A DNA stretch of 64,000 nt from Anaspis maculata (Eukaryota > Arthropoda > Insecta > Coleoptera > Scraptiidae): contig OX421961.1 of the NCBI GenBank assembly GCA_949128115.1, positions 124,933,050-124,997,049 of the forward strand. The letters run 5' to 3'. A program made the position numbers and the translations under genes. The notes beneath the pieces are model-generated. The model did not search any database. It was not told where the DNA came from and saw only the letters and a list, made by a program, of their open reading frames with translations. Every line of letters starts with the position of its first letter. The first letter of the stretch is position 1. Below, piece after piece: positions 54,943-64,000 of the stretch.

Positions 54943-55015
54943 GGCGAGATGGTCGAGTGGTCTAGATAAAAGTAAACGAATTCAAAGGTCAGAGGTTCTA
55001 ATCTCGGCGATTACC
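54943..55015 (+). tRNA. tRNA-like Pol III unit (decayed class II tRNA or SINE head)
   Basis: GATGGTCGAGTGGTCTAGAT is an A-box/D-arm of the Ser/Leu type. GAGGTTCTAATCTC is a B-box/T-arm with four of five stem pairs. A T-run (55016-55024) provides a terminator. The acceptor stem does not pair well and no reliable anticodon arm forms, so it is not a working tRNA. Confidence 0.4.
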
Positions 55016-55812
55016 TTTTTTTTATTCTTTTTTTTCGCATTTTAAAAGCTTGACAGACACATATCACTGTTTAATACAAAGATACCATTTTCAGTAGTTG
55101 AGGATGTTATTTCCTAGCATAAAAAACGACTGAAACTAGGGCTGAAACAGACTGCGGATCAGCTGCAGAGCGGAAGAGAAACAACAGATAGATTCTTTTG
55201 GCGTGAGTTACTGCCAAATCTGTGCAGCTAAAAACGTAACAGAAAAATTAGTTATTAAAATCTGAGCTGGCAAGAGAATGAGGGTCTTTTTTCAAAAAAT
55301 ATATAAAAATTTTGGAAAAAAATCGAGTTTTTCGGATTTTGAAAGTTTGAAATACATACTTATACATTTTCACACCTGATTTTAGGAAACCCTCATTTTT
55401 TTCAATTCTCCACACTCCACTGGTTTTCATGGCACTCACGTTTGAAGAACGAGCACTATACTAGGAAATGCCGTATTTTTTGTGTGGAAAAAACGGCAGC
55501 ATTAATAAATTTAGCAACGAAAGTTACTCCAAATTGAGAAACGTCGTTCAATGGGGTACTTGCCAATGAAACAGATTTGACTGGAAACACTTTCAATCAT
55601 CAACAAGAGTAATAAATAGTATTTCCTGAAAATTTCCGGAAAATACATCCATTGATTAAAAAGATTTTTTTTTCGATTTTTTTTTTCAAAAGGTTGGTAA
55701 AAGTCGGGAATCTTTTGTGAAATTTTTCTGTCTGTATTTTTCAAATATTGTTAAGCCACTCTAACTGTTTTTTGAGTTTTCAACCCAACAGTGCTGTTTG
55801 TTTAGTTTTTAG

Positions 55813-55836
55813 TATATTTGTGACGTCACAAATATA
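55813..55836. promoter_or_regulatory. 24-bp perfect palindrome with central TGACGTCA
   Basis: Twelve bases (TATATTTGTGAC) followed by their exact inverse. The centre is a CRE-type TGACGTCA. It lies in the loop of the 54.7-56.3 kb inverted repeat. Confidence 0.4.
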
Positions 55837-56023
55837 TTTTTAAAACAGACACTACGGCCGCAATTTTGGGAATTGAGGAAAAAGAAAAAATACGGGTACA
55901 ATATTTTTGCCCATACTTTCGATTAAGCCAATAAAAATTTTTTGGGCAAGTAGCCCATTCCGCAATTTCAAAAAGTTCAAGTAAGTCAAGCTTTTTAAAT
56001 GCGAAAAAAAAGAATAAAAAAAA

Positions 56024-56099
56024 AGGTATTCGCGGAGATTAGAACCTCTGACCTTTGAATTCGTTTACTTTTATCTAGACCACTCGACCATCTCGCCTT
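56024..56099 (-). tRNA. tRNA-like Pol III unit, mirror copy
   Basis: Inverted counterpart of 54943-55015 with two substitutions near the 3' side (TCTCCGCGAATACC instead of TCTCGGCGATTACC on the minus strand). The A-box, B-box and terminal T-run are kept. Confidence 0.4.
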
Positions 56100-56336
56100 C
56101 TGTCAATCATTGTGACATTTTTTTATATAAGCAAGAGGTGTAAAAAATGATTCAAAATGGGCATCTTTAAATCCGGCGGCGACCTTTATAGCAGGGGATG
56201 GAAGGTGGCTGTCGGGTATCGGAAGATTCATCGTATTGCCCACTATCGATTGAAACAGAAATTCTTCATAAAAGCGATCGACCCAGAATTTTGCAGTGGG
56301 CTCCCGCACTATAAACAAAAATGGATTATTCAACAC

Positions 56337-56665
56337 CTTGTACTAATTTCAAAGCTTATAATTTCGATTGGTACAAAAACTGCATTATTTGTTCATCAAT
56401 AATTTCAAATACCCATTTTCACACCTCAATTGGTGTCTCGCTTGCTCCTTTGCGATTTCATGTTCTCCTCTCTGTTCTCTGTGCTTAACTGAGACGAAGC
56501 GACCGACCTAAGATTGTGGAAGGAAACCGCCATATACAAGATGACCTCAAATCTATGTCATTGAATTTTACCCTTTTTCCCCAAAAAAATTAATTTCCAA
56601 GATATTAGTGGTGAGAACTGACGTTCTTCAATTAAAGGCAAACCAGTGTTAACCATATACATGTG
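56337..56665 (+). repeat. Direct repeat flanking or leading the CR1-type LINE, left copy
   Basis: Shares about 85 percent identity with 59863-60180 (CTTATAATTTCGATTGGTAC, AAAACTGCATT, GCGATTTCATGTT, TGAGACGAAG, GGAAACCGCC, ATGACCTCAAA, ACGTTCTTCAATT). It runs almost to the ORF1 start, so it may be the LINE 5' UTR; the right copy would then be the start of a second, lost element. Confidence 0.65.
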
Positions 56666-56692
56666 CGTATTCCAAGATGTGGTTTTTCCAAG

Positions 56693-57465
56693 ATGGCCGG
56701 CGACGAAGATGCTCTCTCCGAAATTGGTGAAAACTTGGAAAATAACACGTTCAAATGTTGCAAAACCAAAAGTTCTCGCACAGCGGTATGCATCAATTGT
56801 GGGGCGGCTTTTCATTTGGGGTGTCTCAGCCGCCAAAAAGTCGTGAAAATTGACAACACCCGAATAATGTGTTGTGGTATAACCTCAAAGACACCGGGAA
56901 GTTCCAACACCAAGTACAAAGAATTCAAGTTCAGCTCCAAACAAATTCAAATCAGCGCATTAAGAAGAGAAAATGAATTACTACAACGTTTGTATCAACA
57001 AAGCGAAGAAAAGAACAGTATTCTCCACCAAAAAAACGGGCTCCTTCTGGAACAAATAGCATACCTGAAAAGAGAGCTGCCAACCATTCTCCCAAGCAAA
57101 CGTCATCGCAAGCCAACATCAATAGCAACAAGCATCAGAGCTACAGCAGCGTAACAGCTAAGGAAACACCACACACTCAACAGCAGACCAAAAATTTAAC
57201 GGTAAAAATTGCCACAAACGCAAAGCAACATCTCAGTCCTGTCAACCCTTCACCGTCGGTTCAAACCCGAAAAGAAGACACAGAGCAGGGCTTTCAAGAA
57301 CAAAAACGTAAACAGCGTAACCCCCGGCCCCTAACCTTGGGTGATGCTAAAACCACTGGCAACTTCACCGGAACGCCAAAAAGGATCTGGATCTTTCTCT
57401 CAAGGGTTTCGCCTGAGTCGGAAGTGATGACATCTTGAAATTTCTCAGGGAAAAACCAACCGTTG
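56693..57465 (+). pseudogene. LINE ORF1 (PHD-type zinc finger plus coiled coil), frameshifted
   Basis: The ATG at 56693 (MAGDEDALSEIGENL) opens a 154-codon frame. Residues about 22-58 are a Cys/His-rich finger (CC...C-x2-C-x4-H-x2-C...CC) of the PHD type found in ORF1 of CR1/L2-like LINEs. Residues about 95-135 form a leucine-zipper coiled coil (LRRENELLQRLYQQSEEKN). The frame ends at 57154. In another frame a Gln/Asn-rich linker leads to TPKRIWIFLSRVSPESEV (57375-57425), and then in a third frame to DDILKFLREKPTV (57428-57465), the normal ORF1 C-terminal domain. The product would bind element RNA. At least two frameshifts make it inactive. Confidence 0.8.
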
Positions 57466-57469
57466 GCGA

Positions 57470-59707
57470 CAGGGATTTAGCACACGCAATAACTTCTGCT
57501 TAGATAACGTTTTTACCAACCTCGAAAACATTGTTGTTGATGTGGAAAATTACAACTTGTCGGATCACAGCAGTTTACAAATCAGTATGGAGAAACCTAG
57601 CCCGCCCAGTAACGGCAGAGAGGTGAATAAACAAATTGAGTATACCCCAGTAACGGAACATGGTCTGCATGATTTGTATGAGTATCTTGAAAACATGGAC
57701 TGGTCTTTCGCGAAGGAGGATACTGACATAAACTCTAAATTCTTAATATTCAATAATACTTTCACTTCCGCCATCTCTCAATGTTTTCCGGCAAAGTCTA
57801 GAGTAGCAACCAATAAAAATGGTAGTGGAACAGCGTGGTTTAACAACAACTTGAGGTTATTACGAGAAAAGCTGAATTTTTTGAATGATTTATACCGCAG
57901 GCATCTGATTAGCAAAGACTACCTTAGTACTTTCAGGAAAAACTACAAAACGCAACTTCTGGCTGCCAAAAAGAAGGCCAACGATCGCGTATTGACCAAT
58001 GCATCAAATAAACCTGTCGCCGCGTGCAAATTAATAAACCAAAACGATAGTAGACCTACACATTCTCAAGAAGTACCACTCACTCCGGAACAACTCAACA
58101 ACTTTTTCAGTAGCATTGTTCAATCAATGTCAGATCACCTGCCCGAGTCTGACATCAATCCAATGAAATATTTGCAGAAAAATATACCTCGAACAAACAA
58201 TCCAACATTCGAGTTCTCAGAAGTAACGTTCAATCAAGTACGAGATGCAATATACTCACTCAAAAATAGCAGTACCAAAGATATCTATAATGTCAGTACT
58301 AAAATACTAAAATCTGTTACCAACGTCATTCTAGTGCCTTTCACAAATTTGCTAAATATGAGCATACGAAGTTCCACATTTCCCGATTTTATGAAAGTGG
58401 CCAGGGTAGTGCCCATTTATAAAAAGGGATGTAAAGTCGATCCAGCAAATTATCGTCCCATCGTAATTCTGCCTATACTTGGTAAAGTGTTCGAGAAACT
58501 TTTATATAATCAAATATGTATATGAATACCTTGAAACAAACATCTTTCATAATGCCCAATATGGGTTTAGAAACGATCGCTCTACAACCCTAGCGATTAC
58601 GAAGCTATGTAGAGAGGTCTCCAAGGCATTTGAGCGAAACGAATACCTTGATGCACACTTCTACGACCTAACCAAAGCGTTCGATTGTGTGGATCATGAG
58701 ATTCTTTTGAAAAAATTGAAGTACTATGGTTTGATGCCGCTGGAACGCTGTTCGTGAAGTCTTACCTGCAAGGGCGATCCCAATATGTCACTGTAATTGG
58801 CAAAAAATCCACTTTTCGAAGAATAAGCATAGGAGTACCTCAGGGCTCCATGTTGGGCCCTCTACTTTTTCTTGTATATATAAATGATCTTCCCAACTGT
58901 TCCTACACCGGTCTCATGTTATTTGCAGACGATACTACAACATACGATACCCACAACGACATTACCAACTTGAATCGACAAGCAGCTGCAGCTAACAACG
59001 ACCTGAAACAATGGTTCACTGCAAACAAACTTTTTCTCAATGACGACAAAACACAACACCTACTGTTCACTTTAAAACCTTCAGACACAACAAATTAGCC
59101 CGTGAAGCTTCTCGGGGTCGTTCTAGACACCCGCCTCACTTGGGAAGCTCACGCGGTGTCACTTTGTAAAAAATTATCTTCGAAAACTTACCTAATCCGA
59201 CAACTTAAGCCACTAGTTTCAGAGCAGGTGTTGAGGACTGCCTACTTTGGTCTATTTCAAAGTCTCCTGAAATACGCAATCTTAGCCTGGGGTCACTCAT
59301 CACACTCAAAGAGAGTCTTTGCCGTTCAAAGGAAGTGCCTTCGGGTAATATCTGGTCTTCGATCTAGGGATGATTGCAGACAGGCTTTTGTAGATTTCAA
59401 CATTTTGACTGTGCCATGTTTGTACGTGCTGCAATCAATCATGTATATCAAAACCATTGAGATGGATTATCAGACATATCCACACACCTACGATACTCGG
59501 GGCAAGGACAGCTTTGTTGTGCCGTTCCATAGGCTCAAACGCTCTAGAGAAGCCACACACTACTATGGAGTCTTATTTTCCAACAAACTGCTAAACTGTT
59601 TGAGGATCCAGTCTCCAGCCCAGCTTAAAAAATCCATGAAAGATCTTATGTTACAAAATGCGTTTTATTCTATAGAAGAATTTCTTTCTTTTGAATGCAC
59701 CACTTGA
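57470..59707 (+). pseudogene. LINE ORF2: endonuclease remnant and reverse transcriptase, disrupted
   Basis: It begins with only the last strand of the AP-type endonuclease (NNFCLDNVFTN, then LSDHSSLQI at 57560). The RT follows, with VARVVPIYKKGCKVDPANYR (58400-58455) and then YDLTKAFDCVDHEIL (58662-58706), which supplies the first catalytic Asp. GVPQGSMLGPLLFLVYINDL (58832-58890) and LMLFADDTT (58915-58940, the catalytic Asp pair) come next. The tail is KLLGVVLDTRLTWEAH (59105-59150), LLKYAILAWG and a helical end, with the stop at 59705-59707. Breaks are a 4-bp duplication near 58515, a 1-bp loss near 58728 and an in-frame TAG at 59096. All catalytic residues remain, so the loss of function is fairly recent. 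Confidence 0.92.
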
Positions 59708-59862
59708 TATTTTGTTATTTATTGATTTTCTTTTCTTTTGACGGGTGTAAGTGTCTGTTTAGCACATTTTAACACGAATAAAGTATTATTATTATTATTA
59801 TAAAATACACGTACGTCTGGTTGAGGCACTCTTCGAAGTACCTTAGACAAAACTAGATTATC

Positions 59863-60180
59863 CAACACCTTGTACCAATCTCAAGGCTTATAATTTTGAT
59901 TGGTACAAAAACTGCATTCTTTTTTTATCAATTTCGAATACCTATTTTTACACCACAGTTGGTAATGCTGTCTCACTTGCTCCGTTGCGATTTCATGTTT
60001 TCCTCTCTGTGCCGAAAAGAGCCGAACTGAGACGAAGTGATCGACATAAGAATGTGGTAAAGGAAACCGCCTATAATACAAAATGACCTCAAACCTCTGT
60101 CTTTGAATTTTGCTCATTTTTCTCAAAAAAAAACCCTAACGTTCTTCAATTGAAATAAACCAATGTTGATCTTATACCTT
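59863..60180 (+). repeat. Direct repeat, right copy
   Basis: Counterpart of 56337-56665, 3.5 kb downstream and in the same orientation, with small indels. It is preceded by GGTTGAGGCACTCTTCGAAG (59820), a word that also precedes the inverted repeat at 54704. Relations among these repeats are therefore complex. Confidence 0.65.
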
Positions 60181-60829
60181 CACCAATTCAGGCAGAGGTA
60201 TTTTCTTGCTGTTGTTGTCTCAAAATACGACTTGAGAAACAATTTTGGAATGTTCTTTGCAACGATTTTGGTCTTGAAATGAGTTGAGGAAAGTCTCTTG
60301 AAATTAATGGTAATGGTACGGGTTTGAGGTTGTCACGTACTCAAAAACGGTTTTGGAATAACTTATTTTCAAGCGATATTCAACTTGTAGTATTAATTAC
60401 TGTCTCTTTGTTACAGAGTTTGCTGAAGAGGCTTCAGCAGAAAACGTAGTGAAGTGAAAGATACCGCCTGTCTCCACCCTCACTCGCATACCATGCACAA
60501 TGGAAAATCACGCATCTAAGATTACGTCAGTTTGTATAAATTATAATATACAGACTTTGTCTCGAGCACCAGCACAGTGTTCTCTGTCTGCAGAGTCTCC
60601 GAACGTTATCTTTCGGCGGCATACCATTGCCGTAAAACCCGCAGAAAGCATCAGAGAGACAGTACGAGTACACGCTACACAAGCATGATACGGCATTTCC
60701 TTAGGAATCCAATTATAACAAAAATGTTCCTGCAGAAGCGTGACACGAACACCAGGACGACCGACCGACACCATCGCCATGTAGTTGATGTTCGCACGAT
60801 GATGACCCATAAATAGAATAGCTCCGGCG
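60181..60829. other. Unassigned interval
   Basis: No recognised coding or repeat features. 60480-60800 carries overlapping short frames on both strands without motifs. Confidence 0.35.
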
Positions 60830-61330
60830 GTGCTACGGGGCGGACTTGGCCATTATCAGATACGATAAGGGCGGAAATCGTCCGGCGTGCCTTAGAGTGT
60901 AATGAGGCGAAGGGGTCGGAATTAAGCAGCAGCCAAAAGAGGGTGGTGGAGGTGGTGGATGATGGTGGCGGAGGAAGAGGAAGAGGTGGCGCGGAGGGCG
61001 CGGGGGGCGTGCGGGAAGGGAACGAAGACGGATCCGATCAATACCCAGCGCCAGCATCAACCTCAAGGATCTCAAGCCGGCTCTCTCCAAGGACCTCCAA
61101 CCTAAGGATCTCCTCACTCCTCCCACAACTTAACCCGATGCGCTCCGCGCGCCGTACACCGCACCGTCAGGGGCCCTTGCAAGGAACGATTCGCCGCATC
61201 AATCTCCCGGTTGCTGTACGCTCCGAATCGATACAGACACCTTCGGAATTTGATTAAATACGTGTCCATGTGAATGACAATCTCGGCGAGAGATGAACCT
61301 GACACGACACTCGACTTATTTTTGAACCGC
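60830..61330. other. GC-rich island with purine-rich GGTGG tract
   Basis: A GGTGGAGGTGG/GAGGAAGAGG tract (60940-61010) is followed by CpG-rich, apparently unique DNA to about 61260. The plus-strand 104-codon frame starts in the low-complexity tract and has no domain. It could be a promoter or 5' exon of a host gene. Confidence 0.35.
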
Positions 61331-62439
61331 TTGAAAAAATTTTCTTCAGATCGAGTTAATATATGGGAAAAAATCTATTCCACTTGACTATGTTGTATAG
61401 AATACTGTTGAATAAATTATCTGGACCACAAGACTCTTGCAGAGTGGATCATTTCAATTTTCAATTTCAATTCCCAGCTGTGGCCTCCAGTAATGATGAA
61501 ATGCTCAAAGGATGTGAGTTTATCCAGCAGAAAAAGGAAATTAATAATTCATAGTGCATTGTAACAAAGAAATAAGTAGCATATTACGCACTAATGGAAA
61601 AGTTAGTTATACCAAAATTAGAAATCGAGCTCTGAACTATGTATTCGATTTTTTTGGATCCCTTTGACGTCTAGGATGTCTTTGGTGTTTAGGGCTATGA
61701 CCCAAAAGTCCTCCCCCGGAATGCGACACTGTCTTCACCCTTGGTTTCCAGTTCAGACGTTTAGAGCGGAAACAAGCGATGGCCATAGCGATCTCATGTA
61801 AATCCATCTCGCCCGTTTCAAAAATAAGGACTCTGGAAAAACTGATTTTTTTTCAACTTTTCATCTCGTGAACAGATTCTCACAATTTTTTCATGCAAAT
61901 TCTTTCTGCAAATTATTCTCAATATTTCTCTCTTCAATAATCCAACTTCCCACCCGAAGGAACGTTTCGAACAAAATTATACATAGGGTCCTGGATACTA
62001 GTTGGGAAAATTTTGGGGTGACACAACCGATTTTTATGATGGTATACCTTCACAGAATCCATACAATATCTTCCTCACAGACGATTAAACCTCCATTTCT
62101 TGATTCGGATGTGATGTTTTTCAACTCTATTCTGAGTGAGTGATCTACCTAACCCCAATTTCACCCAAAATGATCCTTCTCTTCCAGCGTTTACACTAGC
62201 AGACTTAGGCCGTCGACCTATTCAAAAATATAAACTAAACCTTAATAAATTTGAAAACTGAATTTAGCTAAATCCACGGCTAACAAGATACCTGACCCAA
62301 GCTACTTGGTCCTTGTCCGTGATCGTTTCCACCACGTGGACTCAATTTATTTGGGTCGAATTCAGTGCTTACCTTGCGGACCAGAGCCACGGTGTAAACA
62401 TAGCCAATATCAGGTAAAATATTCACAATTATTTCAAGG
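61331..62439. other. Unassigned AT-rich interval
   Basis: A 91-codon frame at 61868-62143 shows no motif. No repeats shared with the rest of the window were noticed. Confidence 0.35.
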
Positions 62440-62955
62440 TCAAAGTCGAGATTGGAATCGTATTTTGCAAAATGTCACGAATTTTGTATTAGAGGAGCTC
62501 AAAAATGATATTCTGTCTCAGTTGCATGCCACTCATTTGGGGATTGTAAAGATGAAAAAACTTAGCTCGTGCGTATTTCTGATTTCCCGGTCTGGTTGGA
62601 TGCAGGAATGGAGAAGTCAGAAAAAAGTTGGGATCCATAGATGTTGAACAGCAACAGTGCACCGAAGGCAAAAATCTCAAAAATGGAAAATACTTTTTGG
62701 TCATGGTCGATGCTTACACAAAGTGCTCAGAAGTCTATTTGCGCGATTCAGTCTACTCTCAATGATTGTTTCGGATAATGGACCGTCACTGGTGTCAGCT
62801 GGATTTGGAAAAATTTTGTCTGCTGATAATGTCAAACATCTAACTACCCCTCTTTATCATCCAGAATCAAACGGGACTGCAGAAAACTGTTAAAAACGCT
62901 CTCAGGAAAGCCTTGGGTTCCGACACAAGTTCAGACTTCAGTTTGATTCTAACGG
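62440..62955 (+). pseudogene. Ty3/gypsy integrase relic (zinc-binding domain and catalytic core)
   Basis: The frame at 62480-62600 reads EELKNDILSQLHATHLGIVK, the H-x3-H-x-GI-x-K signature of the gypsy integrase N-terminal zinc domain. A shifted frame gives the second half with its Cys pair. The core follows: FLVMVDAYTKCSEVY (first catalytic Asp, about 62697-62740), MIVSDNGPSLVSAGFGKIL (second Asp, about 62763-62818), HLTTPLYHPESNGTAEN (catalytic Glu, about 62838-62888). The frame breaks at the stop after AENC, and a neighbouring frame carries on to the MITE at 62956. Integrase would insert the element DNA. At least three frame disruptions and a transposon insertion inactivate it. Confidence 0.88.
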
Positions 62956-63086
62956 CTCGATACCAAGTTGGGGTTGAAACCGCCGTAAGTGCGGTTACCA
63001 TAGCAACAGCGGTTACCAACCAATCAAACGGCTGTATTTGGCGAGTTACGCCGTCCCAAACCTTGCGCCTGCAACTTGGTATCGAG
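62956..63086. mobile_element. 131-bp MITE inserted in the gypsy integrase relic
   Basis: Perfect 15-bp terminal inverted repeats, CTCGATACCAAGTTG and CAACTTGGTATCGAG. The interior has GCGGTTACCATAGCAACAGC and GGTTACCAACCAATC. The integrase reading stops at its left edge and resumes at its right edge. The target duplication is ambiguous; TCGA or TA can be read inside the terminal repeat. Confidence 0.85.
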
Positions 63087-63240
63087 TCCTGAGTCGATTT
63101 TTGTTTGTTTTAGGAATTCTCCACTGCTCCACTCAGTACAATGGAAGTGAGTCCAGTGACTTCCATGTTCGGACGTCCACTCATTAGAGGTCAGAACCAG
63201 ATTCTTGACTTTTTTGCAAGTTATAGTTGTGGCGCAGGCG
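63087..63240 (+). pseudogene. Ty3/gypsy integrase relic, part after the MITE
   Basis: SRFLF and then NSPHCST-like codons, followed by GVSP-type residues and SMFGRPLIRGQNQILDFF (63165-63225), match the end of the integrase core, where YRN-x-PH-x-x-TG-x-x-P and LFGR are usual. Two frames are needed. 63241-63544 contains nothing I can assign with confidence. Confidence 0.75.
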
Positions 63241-63544
63241 AAGCGTTCTCAACCTTGTCTTAGTGAGCCGATTTCCGATACAGAGATACGTGAAAAAGTC
63301 GCGAAGTCTCGAAATCACTAAATAATGATGCCTGGAGAACGCAACGGTTCAAAAACAATGTAAAAATTATAATAGTGACAATAGCTCATGGGTGACGCAT
63401 TGGTCGTTGCACACCAAGACTCTTAATTTAATCAAAACTCTCGCCATGACAATCTCATCTCGTTCTCGCTCTCGGTCATAGCACTCTCGTCTCGGTATCG
63501 TTGGAAACACTAGCTTGAACGACAATTAATAAAAAAACACATCT

Positions 63545-63690
63545 CGTCTTTTCATTCAAACTAACAGACATGGAATACCAGCCCATCAAGTTCCTTGGAG
63601 TTACCTTGGACTCTTACGTCTACACTGATAGAAATGTTTGTGAAATCACAAACTAGTTACAAAGAGAGCTATGTAAAATTACTGTGAAAA
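63545..63690 (+). pseudogene. Non-LTR reverse transcriptase scrap (post-catalytic LGV motif)
   Basis: MEYQPIKFLGVTLDSYVY (63570-63624) is the KFLGV-x-LD strand that follows the RT active site in jockey/CR1-type LINEs. The next codons (VCEITN, stop, LQRELCKI) fit the helix that normally follows. Only about 45 codons survive. Confidence 0.7.
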
Positions 63691-63915
63691 ATGCGTGAAA
63701 AACACATATCCAACGAATTTGTAGTGGAAATACAACATAAATGTGAAATGCCGAGCCTTCATGTGAAATTAACATTATTTTGTAATAATAACTTGTAAAA
63801 AACCAACCCTGATCACCGAATCACATGAACTTATTGTAAAATTACATCATGTTTTGGAAAATTACAATCGATTTGTAAATTCACAAACATTTTGTGAAAT
63901 CACAATGCTTATGTA
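63635..63915. repeat. Clustered TTTGTGAAATCACAAA-type words
   Basis: More than ten variants of TTTGTGAAATCACAAA and TTGTAAAATTACA are spread over 280 bp. Many are near-palindromic. They begin just after ACTGATAGAAATG, as if this were the end of an element with subterminal repeats. The last 85 bp of the window show nothing. Confidence 0.6.
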
Positions 63916-64000
63916 AAGCGGCATCCAATAGAAACGCAGCAAGATTCGCAAAGTACATCATGGCGTCCGCTTTCGATCAGGTCGTAGCTGGTTTCTTTCT

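Larger units (their letters stand above)
54734..56306. repeat. Inverted repeat with ~320-bp arms around a 0.93-kb loop
   Basis: The arm 54734-55053 recurs inverted at 55985-56306 with about 96 percent identity (CGGGAGCCCACTGCAAAATT, GATAGTGGGCAATACGATGA, ATGCCCATTTTGAATCATTT, AAGGCGAGATGGTCGAGTGG). Each arm contains the same tRNA-like unit followed by a T-run. The loop (55054-55984) has no frame with a recognisable domain. It holds a 24-bp perfect palindrome at 55813-55836. Confidence 0.88.
56600..59803 (+). mobile_element. CR1-type non-LTR retrotransposon with internal deletion
   Basis: It has a PHD-type ORF1 (56693 onward), then ORF2 with the C-terminal edge of the endonuclease, the RT core and the RT tail. 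The 3' end has AATAAAG and an ATT tract (59784-59801). The ORF1 tail and most of the endonuclease are fused near 57465-57485 by a deletion. Frameshifts and a nonsense codon disrupt ORF2. The exact 5' end is unclear because the upstream direct repeat may belong to it. ATACATGTGCGT on the left and ATACACGTACGT on the right might be a decayed target duplication. Confidence 0.85.

Overview
This window looks like repeat-rich nuclear DNA from an arthropod, most probably an insect. It has pseudogene pieces of jockey/CR1-type LINEs, Ty3/gypsy and Ty1/copia elements, several hAT elements with 8-bp target-site duplications, and many TA-flanked palindromic MITEs with CAGGGTG ends. There is no operon structure and no bacterial signal. 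I cannot name the species. The only intact, recognisable host-type gene is a single-exon secreted leucine-rich-repeat protein on the minus strand (50661-51593). Everything else that codes recognisably is a broken piece of a retroelement.

Layout. 1-1902: a minus-strand LINE reverse-transcriptase C-terminus of the restriction-like-endonuclease type, split by a second jockey-like LINE and cut by a hAT end. 4490-10470: a degenerate satellite rich in GAGCCC and TTGTGTCTTCA words, invaded by two hAT elements (4631-7865, carrying a 2.2-kb hairpin; 9234-10227, carrying a small palindrome). 12956-13990: CpG-rich, apparently unique DNA. 14739-16758: a nearly perfect 2-kb palindrome. 17177-24345: fold-back elements, a second large palindrome (20197-21846) and a GCAGTACTAT minisatellite. 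25611-26664: a third hAT element. 27230-31095: repeat copies, a gypsy RNase H relic and an LTR-like region next to an 18-nt sequence that matches the 3' end of tRNA-His.

32026-36308: an unusual composite. A 16-bp minisatellite (CATTTCACCGACA) is followed by a 2.3-kb hairpin related to the one at 20 kb, then by a 1.1-kb array of a second minisatellite, and closes with an inverted piece of the first minisatellite. 37547-39550: an inverted-repeat element with TGACGTCA near both ends. 39590-40155: a gypsy RT relic. 42068-44147: two direct LTR-like copies, again with a tRNA-His-type primer site. 46033-48648: fold-back elements. 48905-49752: a copia gag relic. 50661-51593: the LRR gene. 53090-56306: satellite, dispersed repeat, and an inverted repeat whose arms each carry a tRNA-like Pol III unit. 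56337-60180: a full-length-architecture CR1-type LINE (PHD-type ORF1 plus RT ORF2, both broken) between direct repeats. 62440-63240: a gypsy integrase relic interrupted by a 131-bp MITE. 63545-63690: another LINE RT scrap.

The recurring theme is the long inverted repeat. At least four hairpins have arms of 0.8 kb or more, and seven or more smaller fold-back elements are present. If transcribed, these would form long double-stranded RNA. With relics of several retroelement classes on both strands, the region resembles heterochromatin or a small-RNA-producing locus. That is inference; the sequence alone shows only the structures.
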